A stretch of 64,000 bases of DNA, taken from positions 5,647,118 through 5,711,117 of the forward strand of contig NC_079211.1 of the NCBI RefSeq assembly GCF_029633865.1, read 5' to 3'. Both the position numbers and the translations under genes were made by a program. The notes under the pieces are model-generated. The model was given only the letters and a program-made list of their open reading frames with translations. It ran no database searches and was not told where the DNA came from. The DNA is from Lampris incognitus. Lineage: Eukaryota > Chordata > Actinopteri > Lampriformes > Lampridae. Positions 43,185 through 55,511 of this stretch are shown here, one piece after another. Each line of letters begins with the position of its first letter. Within the stretch, counting starts at the first letter, position 1.

Positions 43185-45880
43185 GCACAAAGCAGCCTAC
43201 ACCACTCTGCTCCTGCAGCACAAAGCAGCCTACACCACTCTGCTCCTGCAGCACAAAGCAGCCTACACCACTCTGCTCCTGCAGCACAAAGCAGCCTACA
43301 CCACTCTGCTCCTGCAGCACAAAGCAGCCTACACCACTCTGCTCCTGCAGCACAAAGCAGCCTACACCACTCTGCTCCTGCAGCACAAAGCAGCCTACAC
43401 CACTCTGCTCCTGCAGCACAAAGCAGCCTACTCCACTCTGCTCCTGTAGCACAAAGCAGCCTACACCACTCTGCTCCTGCAGCACAAAGCAGCCTACACC
43501 ACTCTGCTCCTGCAGCACAAAGCAGCCTACACCACTCTGCTCCTGCAGCACAAAGCAGCCTACACCACTCTGCTCCTGCAGCACAAAGCAGCCTACTCCA
43601 CTCTGCTCCTGTAGCACAAAGCAGCCTACACCACTCTGCTCCTGCAGCACAAACCAGCCTACACCACTCTGCTCCTGCAGCACAAAGCAGCCTACACCAC
43701 TCTGCTCCTGCAGCACAAAGCAGCCTACTCCACTCTGCTCCTGCAGCACAAAGCAGCCTACACCACTCTGCTCCTGCAGCACAAAGCAGCCTACACCACT
43801 CTGCTCCTGCAGCACAAAGCAGCCTACACCACTCTGCTCCTGCAGCACAAACCAGCCTACACCACTCTGCTCCTGCAGCACAAAGCAGCCTACACCACTC
43901 TGCTCCTGCAGCACAAAGCAGCCTACTCCACTCTGCTCCTGCAGCACAAAGCAGCCTACACCACTCTGCTCCTGCAGCACAAAGCAGCCTACACCACCAG
44001 CACAAAGCAGCCTACTCCACTCTGCTCCTGCAGCACAAAGCAGCCTACACCACTCTGCTCCTGAAACACAACACAGCCTACACCACTCTGCTCCTGCAGT
44101 GCAAAGCAGCCTACACCACTCTGCTCCTGCAGCACAAAGCAGCCCTCACCACTCTGCTCCTGCAGCACAAAGCAGCCCACACCACTCTGCTCCTGCAGCA
44201 CAAAGCAGCCCACACCACTCTGCTCCTGCAGCACAAAGCAGCCCTCACCACTCTGCTCCTGCAGCACAAAGCAGCCCACACCACTCTGCTCCTGCAGCAC
44301 AAAGCAGCCCACACCACTCTGCTCCTGCAGCACAAAGCAACCTACACCACTCTGCTCCTGCAGCGCAAAGCAGCCTACACCACTCTGCTCCTGCAGCACA
44401 AAGCAACCTACACCACTCTGCTCCTGCAGCACAAAGCAGCCCTCACCACTCTGCTCCTGCAGCGCAAAGCAGCCTACACCACTCTGCTCCTGCAGCACAA
44501 AGCAGCCCTCACCACTCTGCTCCTGCAGCACAAAGCAGCCCACACCACTCTGCTCCTGCAGCACAAAGCAGCCTACACCACTCTGCTCCTGCAGCACAAA
44601 GCAGCCTTCACCACTCTGCTCCTACAGCACAAAGCAGCCCACACCACTCTGCTCCTGCAGCACAAAGCAGCCTACACCACTCTGCTCCTACAGCGCAAAG
44701 CAGCCTACACCACTCTGCTCCTGCAACGCAAAGCAACCTACACCACTCTGCTCCTGCAGCGCAAAGCAGCCTACACAACTCTGCTCCTGCAGCGCAAAGC
44801 AGCCTACTCCACTCTGCTCCTGCAACGCAAAGCAACCTACACCACTCTGCTCCTGCAGCGCAAAGCAGCCTACACAACTCTGCTCCTGCAGCGCAAAGCA
44901 GCCTACTCCACTCTGCTCCTGCAGCGCAAAGCAGCCTACACCACTCTGCTCCTGCAGCACAAAGCAGCCTACTCCACTCAGCTCCTGCAACGCAAAGCAA
45001 CCTACACCACTCTGCTCCTGCAGCGCAAAGCAGCCTACACAACTCTGCTCCTGCAGCGCAAAGCAGCCTACTCCACTCTGCTCCTGCAGCGCAAAGCAGC
45101 CCACTCCACTCTGCTCCTGCAGCGCAAAGCAGCCTACTCCACTCAGCTCCTGCAGCGCAAAGCAACCTACACCACTCTGCTCCTACAGCGCAAAGCAGCC
45201 TACACCACTCTGCTCCTACAGCACAAAGCAACCTACACCACTCTGCTCCTGCAGCGCAAAGCAGCCTACACCACTCTGCTCCTGCAGCACAAAGCAGCCT
45301 ACTCCACTCTGCTCCTGCAGCACAACACAGCCTACACCACTCTGCTCCTGCAGCGAAAAGCAGCCTACTCCACTCTGCTCCTGCAGCACAACACAGCCTA
45401 CACCACTCTACTCCTGCAGCGCAAAGCAGCCTACTCCACTCTGCTCCTGCAGCACAACACAGCCTACACCACTCTGCTCCTGCAGCACAACGCAGCCTAC
45501 TCCACTCTGCTCCTGCAGCACAACACAGCCTACACCACTGTGCTCCTGCAGCGCAAAGCAGCCTACTTCACTCTGCTCCTGCAGCACAACGCAGCCTACA
45601 CCACTCTGCTGCTGCTGCGCAACACAGCCTACACCACTCTGCTCCTGCAGCGCAAAGCAGCCTACACCACTCTGCTCCTGCAGCACAAAGCAACCTACAC
45701 CACTCTGCTCCTGCAGCGCAACGCAGCCTACACCACTCTGCTCCTGCAGCACAAAGCAGCCTACACCACTCTGCTCCTGCAGCACAACGCAGCCTACACC
45801 ACTCTGCTCCTGCAGCACAACGCAGCCTACACCACTCTGCTCCTGCAGCACAAAGCAACCTACACCACTCTGCTCCTCTC
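43185..45880. repeat. 33-bp minisatellite, about 81 copies, 2.7 kb
   Basis: Unit CAGCACAAAGCAGCCTACAC plus CACTCTGCTCCTG, with a PstI-type CTGCAG in most units. Left third is the most uniform; the right part has more GCGCAA, AACAC and ACTCC variants. A partial unit at about 43990-44010 shifts the register. Because 33 is divisible by three and the unit is stop-free in several frames, a 936-codon frame runs through on plus and long frames run on minus; none is a credible gene. Confidence 0.97.
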
Positions 45881-46231
45881 AGTGTGACTACACAGGAAGT
45901 ACTACTCACAGTACTTACACACGGTCACATAATGACGCACCGCATTTGTTTGGTGAAGCGGCACAGCGGAGGGACACGTGCGGGCTGACAAGCATCAGTT
46001 AAATGTGAATGGCAGCTGATGGATGTTGACAGGCGCTTCAGTCCCACTGCCATTCATCCGCTGCTCGTGCTGTTTGAACACAGAGCCGCCATTTCACCTG
46101 AACACAAGACGGCCGTTTAAAAGACGCAGCACATCATCAGGTGTGTGGCGCGAGTTGTTGTGTACGTCTACAGTGCTGTTGTTTTGTATGTGTTTAAGTG
46201 GGAGAGTACTGCTGCCGTCGTGTGTGGCTGC

Positions 46232-49200
46232 CGCTCCTCCCTCTCGTAGCCCCCCTTCCCATCCACCCTGTATGTCTTCTCCCTCTCTTGTAGCCCCCCT
46301 TCCCATCCACCCCTGTATGTCTTCTCCCTCTCTTGTAGCCCCCCTTCCCATCCACCCCTGTATGTCTTCTCCCTCTCGTAGCCCCCCTTCCCACCCACCC
46401 CTGTATGTCTTCTCCCTCTCATAGCCCCCCTTCCCATCCACACCTGTATGTCTTCTCCCTCTCGTAGCCCCCCTTCCCATCCACCCCTGTATGTCTTCTC
46501 CCTCTCGTAGCCCCCCTTCCCATCCACCCCTGTATGTCTTCTCCCTCTCATAGCCCCCCTTCCCATCCACCCCTGTATGTCTTCTCCCTCTCGTAGCCCC
46601 CCTTCCCATCCACCCTGTATGTCTTCTCCCTCTCGTAGCCCCCCTTCCCATCCACCCTGTATGTCTTCTCCCTCTCTTGTAGCCCCCCTTCCCATCCACC
46701 CTGTATGTCTTCTCCCTCTCTTGTAGCCCCCCTTCCCATCCACCCCTGTATGTCTTCTCCCTCTCGTAGCCCCCCTTCCCACCCACCCCTGTATGTCTTC
46801 TCCCTCTCATAGCCCCCCTTCCCATCCACCCCTGTATGTCTTCTCCCTCTTGTAGCCCCCCTTCCCACCCACCCCTGTATGTCTTCTCCCTCTCTTGTAG
46901 CCCCCCTTCCCATCCACCCCTGTATGTCTTCTCCCTCTCATAGCCCCCCTTCCCACCCACCCCTGTATGTCTTCTCCCTCTCGTAGCCCCCCTTCCCACC
47001 CACCCCTGTATGTCTTCTCCCTCTCATAGCCCCCCTTCCCACCCACCCCTGTATGTCTTCTCCCTCTTGTAGCCCCCCTTCCCATCCACCCCTGTATGTC
47101 TTCTCCCTCTCGTAGCCCCCCTTCCCATCCACCCCTGTATTTCTTCTCCCTCTCTTGTAGCCCCCCTTCCCATCCACCCTGTATGTCTTCTCCCTCTCGT
47201 AGCCCCCCTTCCCACCCACCCCTGTATGTCTTCTCCCTCTTGTAGCCCCCCTTCCCATCCACCCCTGTATGTCTTCTCCCTCTCGTAGCCCCCCTTCCCA
47301 TCCACCCCTGTATTTCTTCTCCCTCTCTTGTAGCCCCCCTTCCCATCCACCCTGTATGTCTTCTCCCTCTCGTAGCCCCCCTTCCCACCCACCCCTGTAT
47401 GTCTTCTCCCTCTCTCGTAGCCCCCCTTCCCACCCACCCCTGTATGTCTTCTCCCTCTCTTGTAGCCCCCCTTCCCATCCACCTCTGCATGTCTTCTCCC
47501 TCTCTTGTAGCCCCCCTTCCCACCCACCCCTGTATGTCTTCTCCCTCTCATAGCCCCCCTTCCCATCCACCCCTGTATGTCTTCTCCCTCTTGTAGCTCC
47601 CCTTCCCATCCACCCCTGTATGTCTTCTCCCTCTCATAGCCCCCCTTCCCACCCACCCCTGTATGTCTTCTCCCTCTCGTAGCCCCCCTTCCCATCCACC
47701 TCTGCATGTCTTCTCCCTCTTGTAGCCCCCCTTCCCATCCACCCCTGTATGTCTTCTCCCTCTCGTAGCCCCCCTTCCCATCCACCCTGTATGTCTTCTC
47801 CCTCTCATAGCCCCCCTTCCCATCCACCCCTGTATGTCTTCTCCCTCTCATAGCCCCCCTTCCCATCCACCCCTGTATGTCTTCTCCATCTCGTAGCCCC
47901 CCTTCCCACCCACCCCTGTATGTCTTCTCCCTCTTGTAGCCCCCCTTCCCATCCACCCCTGTATGTCTTCTCCCTCTCGTAGCCCCCCTTCCCACCCACC
48001 TCTGCATGTCTTCTCCCTCTTGTAACCCCCCTTCCCATCCACCCCTGTATGTCTTCTCCCTCTCGTAGCCCCCCTTCCCACCCACCCCTGTATGTCTTCT
48101 CCCTCTCGTAGCCCCCCTTCCCATCCACCCTGTATGTCTTCTCCCTCTCATAGCCCCCCTTCCCATCCACCCCTGTATGTCTTCTCCATCTCTCGTAGCC
48201 CCCCTTCCCATCCACCCCTGTATGTCTTCTCCCTCTCGTAGCCCCCCTTCCCATCCACCCCTGTATGTCTTCTCCCTCTCTTGTAGCCCCCCTTCCCACC
48301 CACCCCTGTATGTCTTCTCCCTCTCTCGTAGCCCCCCTTCCCATCCACCTCTGTATGTCTTCTCCCACTCGTAGCCCCCCTTCCCATCCACCCCTGTATG
48401 TCTTCTCCATGTCATAGCCCCCCTTCCCATCCACCTCTGTATGTCTTCTCCCTCTCGTAGCCCCCCTTCCCATCCACCCCTGTATGTCTTCTCCCTCTCG
48501 TAGCCCCCCTTCCCATCCACCCCTGTATGTCTTCTCCCTCTTGTAGCCCCCCTTCCCATCCACCCTGTATGTCTTCTCCCTCTCTTGTAGCCCCCCTTCC
48601 CACCCACCCCTGTATGTCTTCTCCCTCTCTTGTAGCCCCCCTTCCCACCCACCCCTGTATGTCTTCTCCCTCTCTCGTAGCCCCCCTTCCCATCCACCTC
48701 TGTATGTCTTCTCCCTCTTGTAGCCCCCCTTCCCATCCACCCCTGTATGTCTTCTCCCTCTCGTAGCCCCCCTTCCCACCCACCTCTGTATGTCTTCTCC
48801 CTCTCGTAGCCCCCTTCCCATCCACCCCTGCATGTCTTCTCCCTCTCGTAGCCCCCCTTCCCACCCACCCCTGTATGTCTTCTCCCTCTCTTGTAGCCCC
48901 CCTTCCCACCCACCTCTGCATGTCTTCTCCCTCTCGTAGCCCCCCTTCCCACCCACCTCTGTATGTCTTCTCCCTCTCGTAGCCCCCTTCCCATCCACCC
49001 CTGTATGTCTTCTCCCTCTTGTAGCCCCCCTTCCCACCCACCCCTGTATGTCTTCTCCCTCTCTCGTAGCCCCCTTCCCATCCACCCTGTATGTCTTCTC
49101 CCTCTCGTAGCCCCCCTTCCCATCCACCCTGTATGTCTTCTCCCTCTCTCGTAGCCCCCTTCCCATCCACCCTGTATGTCTTCTCCCTCTCTCGTAGCCC

Positions 49201-52010
49201 CCTTCCCATCCACCCTGTATGTCTTCTCCCTCTCGTAGCCCCCCTTCCCACCCACCCCTGTATGTCTTCTCCCTCTCTTGTAGCCCCCCTTCCCATCCAC
49301 CCTGTATGTCTTCTCCCTCTCGTAGCCCCCCTTCCCACCCACCCCTGTATGTCTTCTCCCTCTCGTAGCCCCCCTTCCCATCCACCCCTGTATGTCTTCT
49401 CCATCTCGTAGCCCCCCTTCCCACCCACCCCTGTATGTCTTCTCCCTCTCTTGTAGCCCCCCTTCCCATCCACCCCTGTATGTCTTCTCCCTCTCGTAGC
49501 CCCTCTTCCCATCCACCCCTGTATGTCTTCTCCCTCTCGTAGCCCCCCTTCCCATCCACCCCTGTATGTCTTCTCCCTCTCGTAGCCCCCCTTCCCATCC
49601 ACCCCTGTATGTCTTCTCCCTCTCGTAGCCCCCCTTCCCATCCACCCCTGTATGTCTTCTCAATCTCTCGTAGCCCCCCTTCCCATCCACCCCTGTATGT
49701 CTTCTCCCTCTCGTAGCCCCCCTTCCCATCCACCCCTGTATGTCTTCTCCCTCTCTTGTAGCCCCCCTTCCCACCCACCCCTGTATGTCTTCTCCCTCTC
49801 TCGTAGCCCCCCTTCCCATCCACCTCTGTATGTCTTCTCCCTCTCTCGTAGCCCCCCTTCCCATCCACCCCTGTATGTCTTCTCCCTCTCTCGTAGCCCC
49901 CCTTCCCATCCACCTCTGTATGTCTTCTCCCTCTCTCGTAGCCCCCCTTCCCATCCACCTCTGTATGTCTTCTCCCTCTCTTGTAGCCCCCCTTCCCACC
50001 CACCCCTGTATGTCTTCTCCCTCTCGTAGCCCCCCTTCCCACCCACCCCTGTATGTCTTCTCCCTCTCTCGTAGCCCCCCTTCCCATCCACCCCTGTATG
50101 TCTTCTCCATGTCATAGCCCCCCTTCCCATCCACCTCTGTATGTCTTCTCCCTCTCGTAGCCCCCCTTCCCATCCACCCCTGTATGTCTTCTCCCTCTCG
50201 TAGCCCCCCTTCCCATCCACCCCTGTATGTCTTCTCCCTCTCGTAGTCCCCCTTCCCATCCACCCCTGTATGTCTTCTCCCTCTCGTAGCCCCCCTTCCC
50301 ATCCACCCCTGCATGTCTTCTCCCTCTCGTAGCCCCCCTTCCCATCCACCCCTGTATGTCTTCTCCCTCTCGTAGCCCCCCTTCCCATCCACCCCTGTAT
50401 GTCTTCTCCCTCTCGTAGCCCCCCTTCCCACCCACCCCTGTATGTCTTCTCCCTCTCGTAGCCCCCCTTCCCATCCACCCCTGTATGTCTTCTCCCTCTC
50501 GTAGCCCCCCTTCCCATCCACCCTGTATGTCTTCTCCCTCTCGTAGCCCCCCTTCCCACCCACCCCTGTATGTCTTCTCCCTCTCTTGTAGCCCCCCTTC
50601 CCACCCACCCCTGTATGTCTTCTCCCTCTCTTGTAGCCCCCCTTCCCACCCACCCCTGTATGTCTTCTCCCTCTCTCGTAGCCCCCCTTCCCATCCACCT
50701 CTGTATGTCTTCTCCCTCTTGTAGCCCCCCTTCCCATCCACCCCTGTATGTCTTCTCCCTCTCTTGTAGCCCCCCTTCCCATCCACCTCTGCATGTCTTC
50801 TCCCTCTTGTAGCCCCCCTTCCCATCCACCCCTGTATGTCTTCTCCCTCTCGTAGCCCCCCTTCCCATCCACCCCTGTATGTCTTCTCCCTCTCATAGCC
50901 CCCCTTCCCATCCACCCTGTATGTCTTCTCCCTCTCTTCTAGCCCCCCTTCCCACCCACCCTGTATGTCTTCTCCCTCTCTTCTAGCCCCCCTTCCCATC
51001 CACCCCTGTATGTCTTCTCCCTCTCTTGTAGCCCCCCTTCCCATCCACCCCTGTATGTCTTCTCCCTCTCGTAGCCCCCCTTCCCACCCACCCCTGTATG
51101 TCTTCTCCCTCTCTTGTAGCCCCCCTTCCCACCCACCCCTGTATGTCTTCTCCCTCTCGTAGCCCCCCTTCCCACCCACCCCTGTATGTCTTCTCCCTCT
51201 CGTAGCCCCCCTTCCCACCCACCCCTGTATGTCTTCTCCCTCTCGTAGCCCCCCTTCCCACCCACCCCTGTATGTCTTCTCCCTCTCGTAGCCCCCCTTC
51301 CCACCCACCCCTGTATGTCTTCTCCCTCTCGTAGCCCCCCTTCCCATCCACCCTGTATGTCTTCTCCCTCTCTTGTAGCCCCCCTTCCCACCCACCCCTG
51401 TATGTCTTCTCCCTCTCGTAGCCCCCCTTCCCATCCACCCTGTATGTCTTCTCCCTCTCTTGTAGCCCCCTTCCCACCCACCCCTGTATGTCTTCTCCCT
51501 CTCGTAGCCCCCCTTCCCACCCACCCCTGTATGTCTACTCCCTCTCGTAGCCCCCTTCCCACCCACCCCTGTATGTCTACTCCCTCTCGTAGCCCCCCTT
51601 CCCATCCACCTCTGTATGTCTTCTCCCTCTCGTAGCCCCCCTTCCCACCCACCCCTGTATGTCTTCTCCCTCTCTTGTAGCCCCCCTTCCCACCCACCCC
51701 TGTATGTCTTCTCCCTCTCTTGTAGCCCCCCTTCCCACCCACCCCTGTATGTCTTCTCCCTCTCGTAGCCCCCTTCCCATCCACCTCTGTATGTCTTCTC
51801 CCTCTTGTAGCCCCCCTTCCCATCCACCCCTGTATGTCTTCTCCCTCTCATAGCCCCCCTTCCCATCCACCCTGTATGTCTTCTCCCTCTCTTCTAGCCC
51901 CCCTTCCCACCCACCCTGTATGTCTTCTCCCTCTCGTAGCCCCCCTTCCCATCCACCCTGTATGTCTTCTCCCTCTCTTGTAGCCCCCCTTCCCACCCAC
52001 CCCTGTATGT
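46232..52010. repeat. 43-bp C/T-rich minisatellite, about 134 copies, 5.8 kb
   Basis: Unit CCCCCCTTCCCATCCACCCC plus TGTATGTCTTCTCCCTCTCGTAG (43 bp), with 42-, 44- and 45-bp forms from C-run length and CTCT or CTCTTG differences. The minus strand is purine-rich with GGGG, GGG and GGGGGG runs in each unit. The minus-strand unit has no TAA, TAG or TGA in any frame, so apparent frames of up to 1,295 codons are artefacts. In the presumed fstl5 intron. Confidence 0.97.
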
Positions 52011-52011
52011 C

Positions 52012-52110
52012 TGTGTTGTGTTTATCTGTTGTTTGTTTCACCCCGTTTATTGTAAAGCCACTTTGAGTGTTAGAAAAGCGCTACATAAGATTTACCTTGT
52101 ACCTTCTTCC
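52012..52110 (+). repeat. LINE 3' terminus next to the 43-bp array
   Basis: GTAAAGCCACTTTGAGTGTT then AGAAAAGCGCTACATAAGAT, a common L2/CR1-type 3' end. It marks the right edge of the 43-bp array. Confidence 0.55.
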
Positions 52111-52202
52111 CGTTACCTGCCGGCTGAGGTCCGGCCTGTCAGTGCTGAGTAGTATGGAAAATATTATCATGGTAAATGCAGGGATTTTTTTCCCTTGGAC
52201 CC

Positions 52203-52528
52203 CCCCCCCCGTTTTCCCCCTAGTTGTACTTGGCCAATTACCCCACTCTTCCGAGCCGTCCCGATCTTTGCTCCATCCCCTCACCAGGGGGACGGGACGT
52301 AGCACGTGGGAGGACCACGCTATTCCCCCCAGTTCCCCCTCCCCCCAAACAGGCGCCCCGACCGACCAGAGGAGGCGCCAGTGCAGCGACCAGGACACGT
52401 ACCCACATCCGGCTACCCGCCCGCAGACACGGCCAGTTGTGTCTGTAGGGACGCCCGACCGAGCCGGAGGCAACACGGGGATTTGAACCGGCGGTTCCCG
52501 TGTTGGTAGGCAACACGGAACGACGCCC
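52203..52528 (-). mobile_element. SINE family 1, copy 6 (internal deletion)
   Basis: Head at 52528 and B box near 52481. An internal deletion near 52280 joins the 3' part to CACCAGGGGGACG. A run of C at 52200-52210 is its tail. Confidence 0.85.
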
Positions 52529-53152
52529 TGTGTTTTAATAAGTAAGACACGAGGCTGCAGCTGAGCGGTGTTTCCAGGGTGCAGGCTGTTCTGTCGTGTA
52601 TGAGCTATACAGAGAATGGTTCAGAGCAACCCCGCCGGCCTGCCCCCACCACCCCTCCGTCACCTCCTGTATTCACCCCGGTGCTGCTGTGACACGCGGA
52701 GGGCCGGCGCTCCCCGGCTGTGGTCTACTGACGACACCCCTCTCGGCACAAAGGTCGCCGTCTTTATCACACAATCAGGAGATTATTTCACAGACCACTA
52801 GACATTCGGGCGCGTGGCGGGGTGATAACCAAATGCTGCGCGGGCCTCGACGTGACTGAAATGAGACTCGGTTGTGCTCAGCCCAAGGGGCACAGCTCAG
52901 CCTCCTGCTCTTCCTCCACTCCGTATTGAAGACTCTACCGCATCCCAAAGAGTCCTGTATAAATAAAGCTGCTTGATGTTTTTTTAACCACGTCGATATC
53001 CTTATCTCAGAAATGAAGCAGTCGTCATCCACACGTGGCGCTGTCGGCTCAGCAGCTCGGCTCAAAAAGCTGAAGGCCAACAGGGAACAGAGCAACTGCA
53101 CAGTCACACACATCCACCCACACCAGCCTCTGCTGCCTAACAGCAAATCAAG
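52529..53152. other. Nothing recognised
   Basis: Unique-looking, moderately G+C-rich. A minus-strand frame (53146-52775) begins with a hydrophobic stretch but has no supporting motif. 53896-54364 and 55512-56139 are also unassigned. Confidence 0.45.
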
Positions 53153-53512
53153 GGCGTCCGGGTGGTGCGGTGGTCTGCTCCGTTGCCCACCAACACGAAT
53201 CCCTGTTACCTCCGGCTCGGTCGGGCGTCCCTACAGACACAAATGGCCGTGTCTGTGGGTGGTTGCTGCACTAGCGCCTCCTCTGGTCGGTCGGGGCGCC
53301 TGTTCGGGGGGGGAACTGGGGGGAATAGCGTGATCCTCCCACGCGCTACGTCCACCTGGTGAAACTCCTCACTGTCAGGTGAAAAGAAGCGGCTGGTGAC
53401 TCCACATGTATGGGAGGAGGCATGTGGTAGTCTGCAGCCCTCCCCGGATCAGCAGAGGGGGTGGAGCAGAGACCGGGACGGCTCGGAAGAGTGGGGTAAC
53501 TGGCCGAATACA
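53153..53512 (+). mobile_element. SINE family 1, copy 7
   Basis: GGGCGTCCGGGTGGTGCGGT head, internally shortened around the B box, then body to GGGTAACTGGCCGAATACAA. Forms an inverted pair with copy 8, about 70 bp apart. Confidence 0.85.
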
Positions 53513-53584
53513 ACAAAACAGGGAATAAACAACTTATTCTACTCATTTCGCCAAAAGGAATTCTGTGGAATTATTCCAATTGTT

Positions 53585-53895
53585 CTTCCTCCCATACATG
53601 TGGAGTCACCAGCCGCTTCTTTTCACCTGACAGTGAGGAGTTTCACCAGGGGGACGTAGCGTGTGGGAGGATCACGCTATTCCCCCCCCCCCCCCCGAAC
53701 AGGCACCCTGACCGACCAGGGGCGGCGCTAGTGCAGCGACCAGGACACAAACCCACATCCGGCTTCCCACCTGCAGACACGGCCAATTGTGTCTGTAGGG
53801 ACGCCCGACCAAGCCGGAGGTAACACGGGGATTCGAACCGGCGATCCCTGTGTTGGTAAACAACAGAACAGACCGCCACGCCACCCGGACGCCCC
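53585..53895 (-). mobile_element. SINE family 1, copy 8 (3' truncated)
   Basis: Head at 53895; B box GGTTCGAATCC (about 53831-53841, minus). The 3' end stops at the TCCACATGTATGGGAGG region, so the tail is absent. Confidence 0.85.
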
Positions 53896-54364
53896 GAGTG
53901 ATTCCAGTTTTGTGAGGAAAAAAACAAAAACGCAGACAAGCAGAGTTTTAGCAGGGCAGCACAAGGATGAAATATGGAAACTGACGGTGGTGTGTTCTGC
54001 TGACTTGCAGATGGTCGAGTCTACGGCGGTGTTTCTTTATGACCGTCAGCTTCACAGCTTTCCTGCACATCCTAAAAGGAGTCTCTGTCATTAACCAGTC
54101 CTTGGAAACTGCAGAATATGCATGAAATGTTCACAACGCTCAGCTGCTAAATCAATGGCTCTGTTCTACACTTCTGCTAAGAGAAGAAGAAGAACGGAGG
54201 TACAGGTTTCCACAGAGGAAACCCCTCGAGGCAGCAGTCATCCTAAACCTCCCCCCCCCACGGCAAACACTGACCAGTTTATCCATCCATTCCCTATATC
54301 CACGCTACATCTAACTCAGGGCACCTGGGCGCAAAGCAGGACGGACGGAAGGATGGACGGACAC

Positions 54365-54485
54365 ATGGACACACACACACACACACAGACACACACACAC
54401 ACACACACACCTACATTGTGGACAATTTTGAGCTCCAGTTCCAGTTAATGTGCATGTCTTTGGACTGTGGAAGGAAATTGACGTG

Positions 54486-54534
<49 letters not shown>

Positions 54535-54558
54535 ATATATAGTGTATATGTATATATG

Positions 54559-54655
<97 letters not shown>
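54365..54655. repeat. Compound CA, TG, TA and GA microsatellites
   Basis: CA at 54367-54411, TG at 54500-54528, TA at 54530-54582 and GA at 54583-54648 (about 33 units). Confidence 0.95.
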
Positions 54656-54794
54656 TACATATGGTTTACTGTTATATATGGTTTTAAACCAACATAAACT
54701 CAGGGAGGACACTCTGGGCCCTATTTAAACATGGTCTAAAGCGCATGGCACAAATGCATTCATTCATTCATTCATTCATTCATTCATTCATTCA

Positions 54795-55240
54795 TCATCA
54801 GCTGCTTCTCCGGGGTCGGGTCGTGGTGGCAGCAAGCTAAGTAGGGCACTCCAGACCTCCCTCTCCCCAGCAACACCCTCCTGCTCCTCCTGGGGGATCC
54901 CAAGGCGTTCCCAGGCCAGATTGGACATGTAGTCCCTCCAGCGAGTTCTGGGTCTACCCCGGGGTCTCCTCCCAGTTGGACGTGCCCGGTAAACCCCCAA
55001 AGGAAGACGCCCAGGAGGCATCCGGATCAGATGCCCGAACCACCTCAACTGGTTCCTTTCAACATGAAGGAGCAGCGGCTCTACTCCGAGCTCCCTCCGG
55101 ATATCCGAGCTCCTCACCCTATCGCTAAGGCTGAGCCCAGACACCCTACGGAGGAAACTCATTTCAGCCGCTTGTATGCGCCATCTCACCCTTTCGGGCA
55201 CTGCATTTACAGCGAGTCCAAATCCATTTTAGCTAGTTAA
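54795..55240 (-). pseudogene. Non-LTR LINE C-terminal fragment with TGAA tail
   Basis: Open for 137 codons: MPERVRWRIQAAEMSFLRRV, RVRSSDIRRELGVEPLLLHV, RNQLRWFGHLIRMPPGRLPL, GRRPRGRPRTRWRDYMSNLA, ending GEAADDE at 54791. The 3' end is a TGAA tetranucleotide array (54757-54795), typical of a LINE tail. Very common in teleosts; clade not assigned. Its excellent frame preservation over 400 bp suggests a recent, 5'-truncated insertion. Confidence 0.8.
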
Positions 55241-55344
55241 ATGGCAGATAATCTGGGTGCAAAGTGAGGCGCAAGGTGCAAAGGGGTGGTACTTAGTCTC
55301 TTAATTAACCACGGGTGTGTTTTTGGCGTAACATGAATTAAACC

Positions 55345-55511
55345 AATCAGCTGCCCAGTGACTGCTGGGATAGGCTCCAGCATCCCCACCACTCTTAGAG
55401 CAGGATAAGCGGCTCAGGTTCAGTGGCTGGATGGATGGATGGATGGATGGATGGATGGATGGATGGATGGATGGATGGATGGATGGATGGATGGATGGAT
55501 GGATGGATGGA
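55345..55511 (+). repeat. GATG-tailed LINE 3' fragment with long GGAT array
   Basis: AGTGACTGCTGGGATAGGCT, then CAGGATAAGCGGCTCAGG and about 18 GGAT units (55430-55510). Confidence 0.75.

Noticed and set aside
43178-45988. A 936-codon plus-strand frame of STKQPTPLCSC and APAAQSSLHHS repeats, with 200-290 codon frames on minus
   Set aside because: The 33-bp unit is a multiple of three and stop-free in several frames on both strands. No start context, domain or splice structure; register changes by indel.
47024-50911. A 1,295-codon minus-strand frame and many overlapping long frames
   Set aside because: The 43-bp unit has no stop codon in any minus frame, so long frames are automatic. Unit length is not a multiple of three and varies.
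52775-53146. 123-codon minus-strand frame with a signal-peptide-like start
   Set aside because: No conserved motif, no splice or homology support; hydrophobic start can arise by chance.
54311-54712. Frames rich in SL, YI and TH dipeptides
   Set aside because: Direct translation of GA, TA and CA microsatellites. The same holds for frames at 57263-57697 and 29515-29900.
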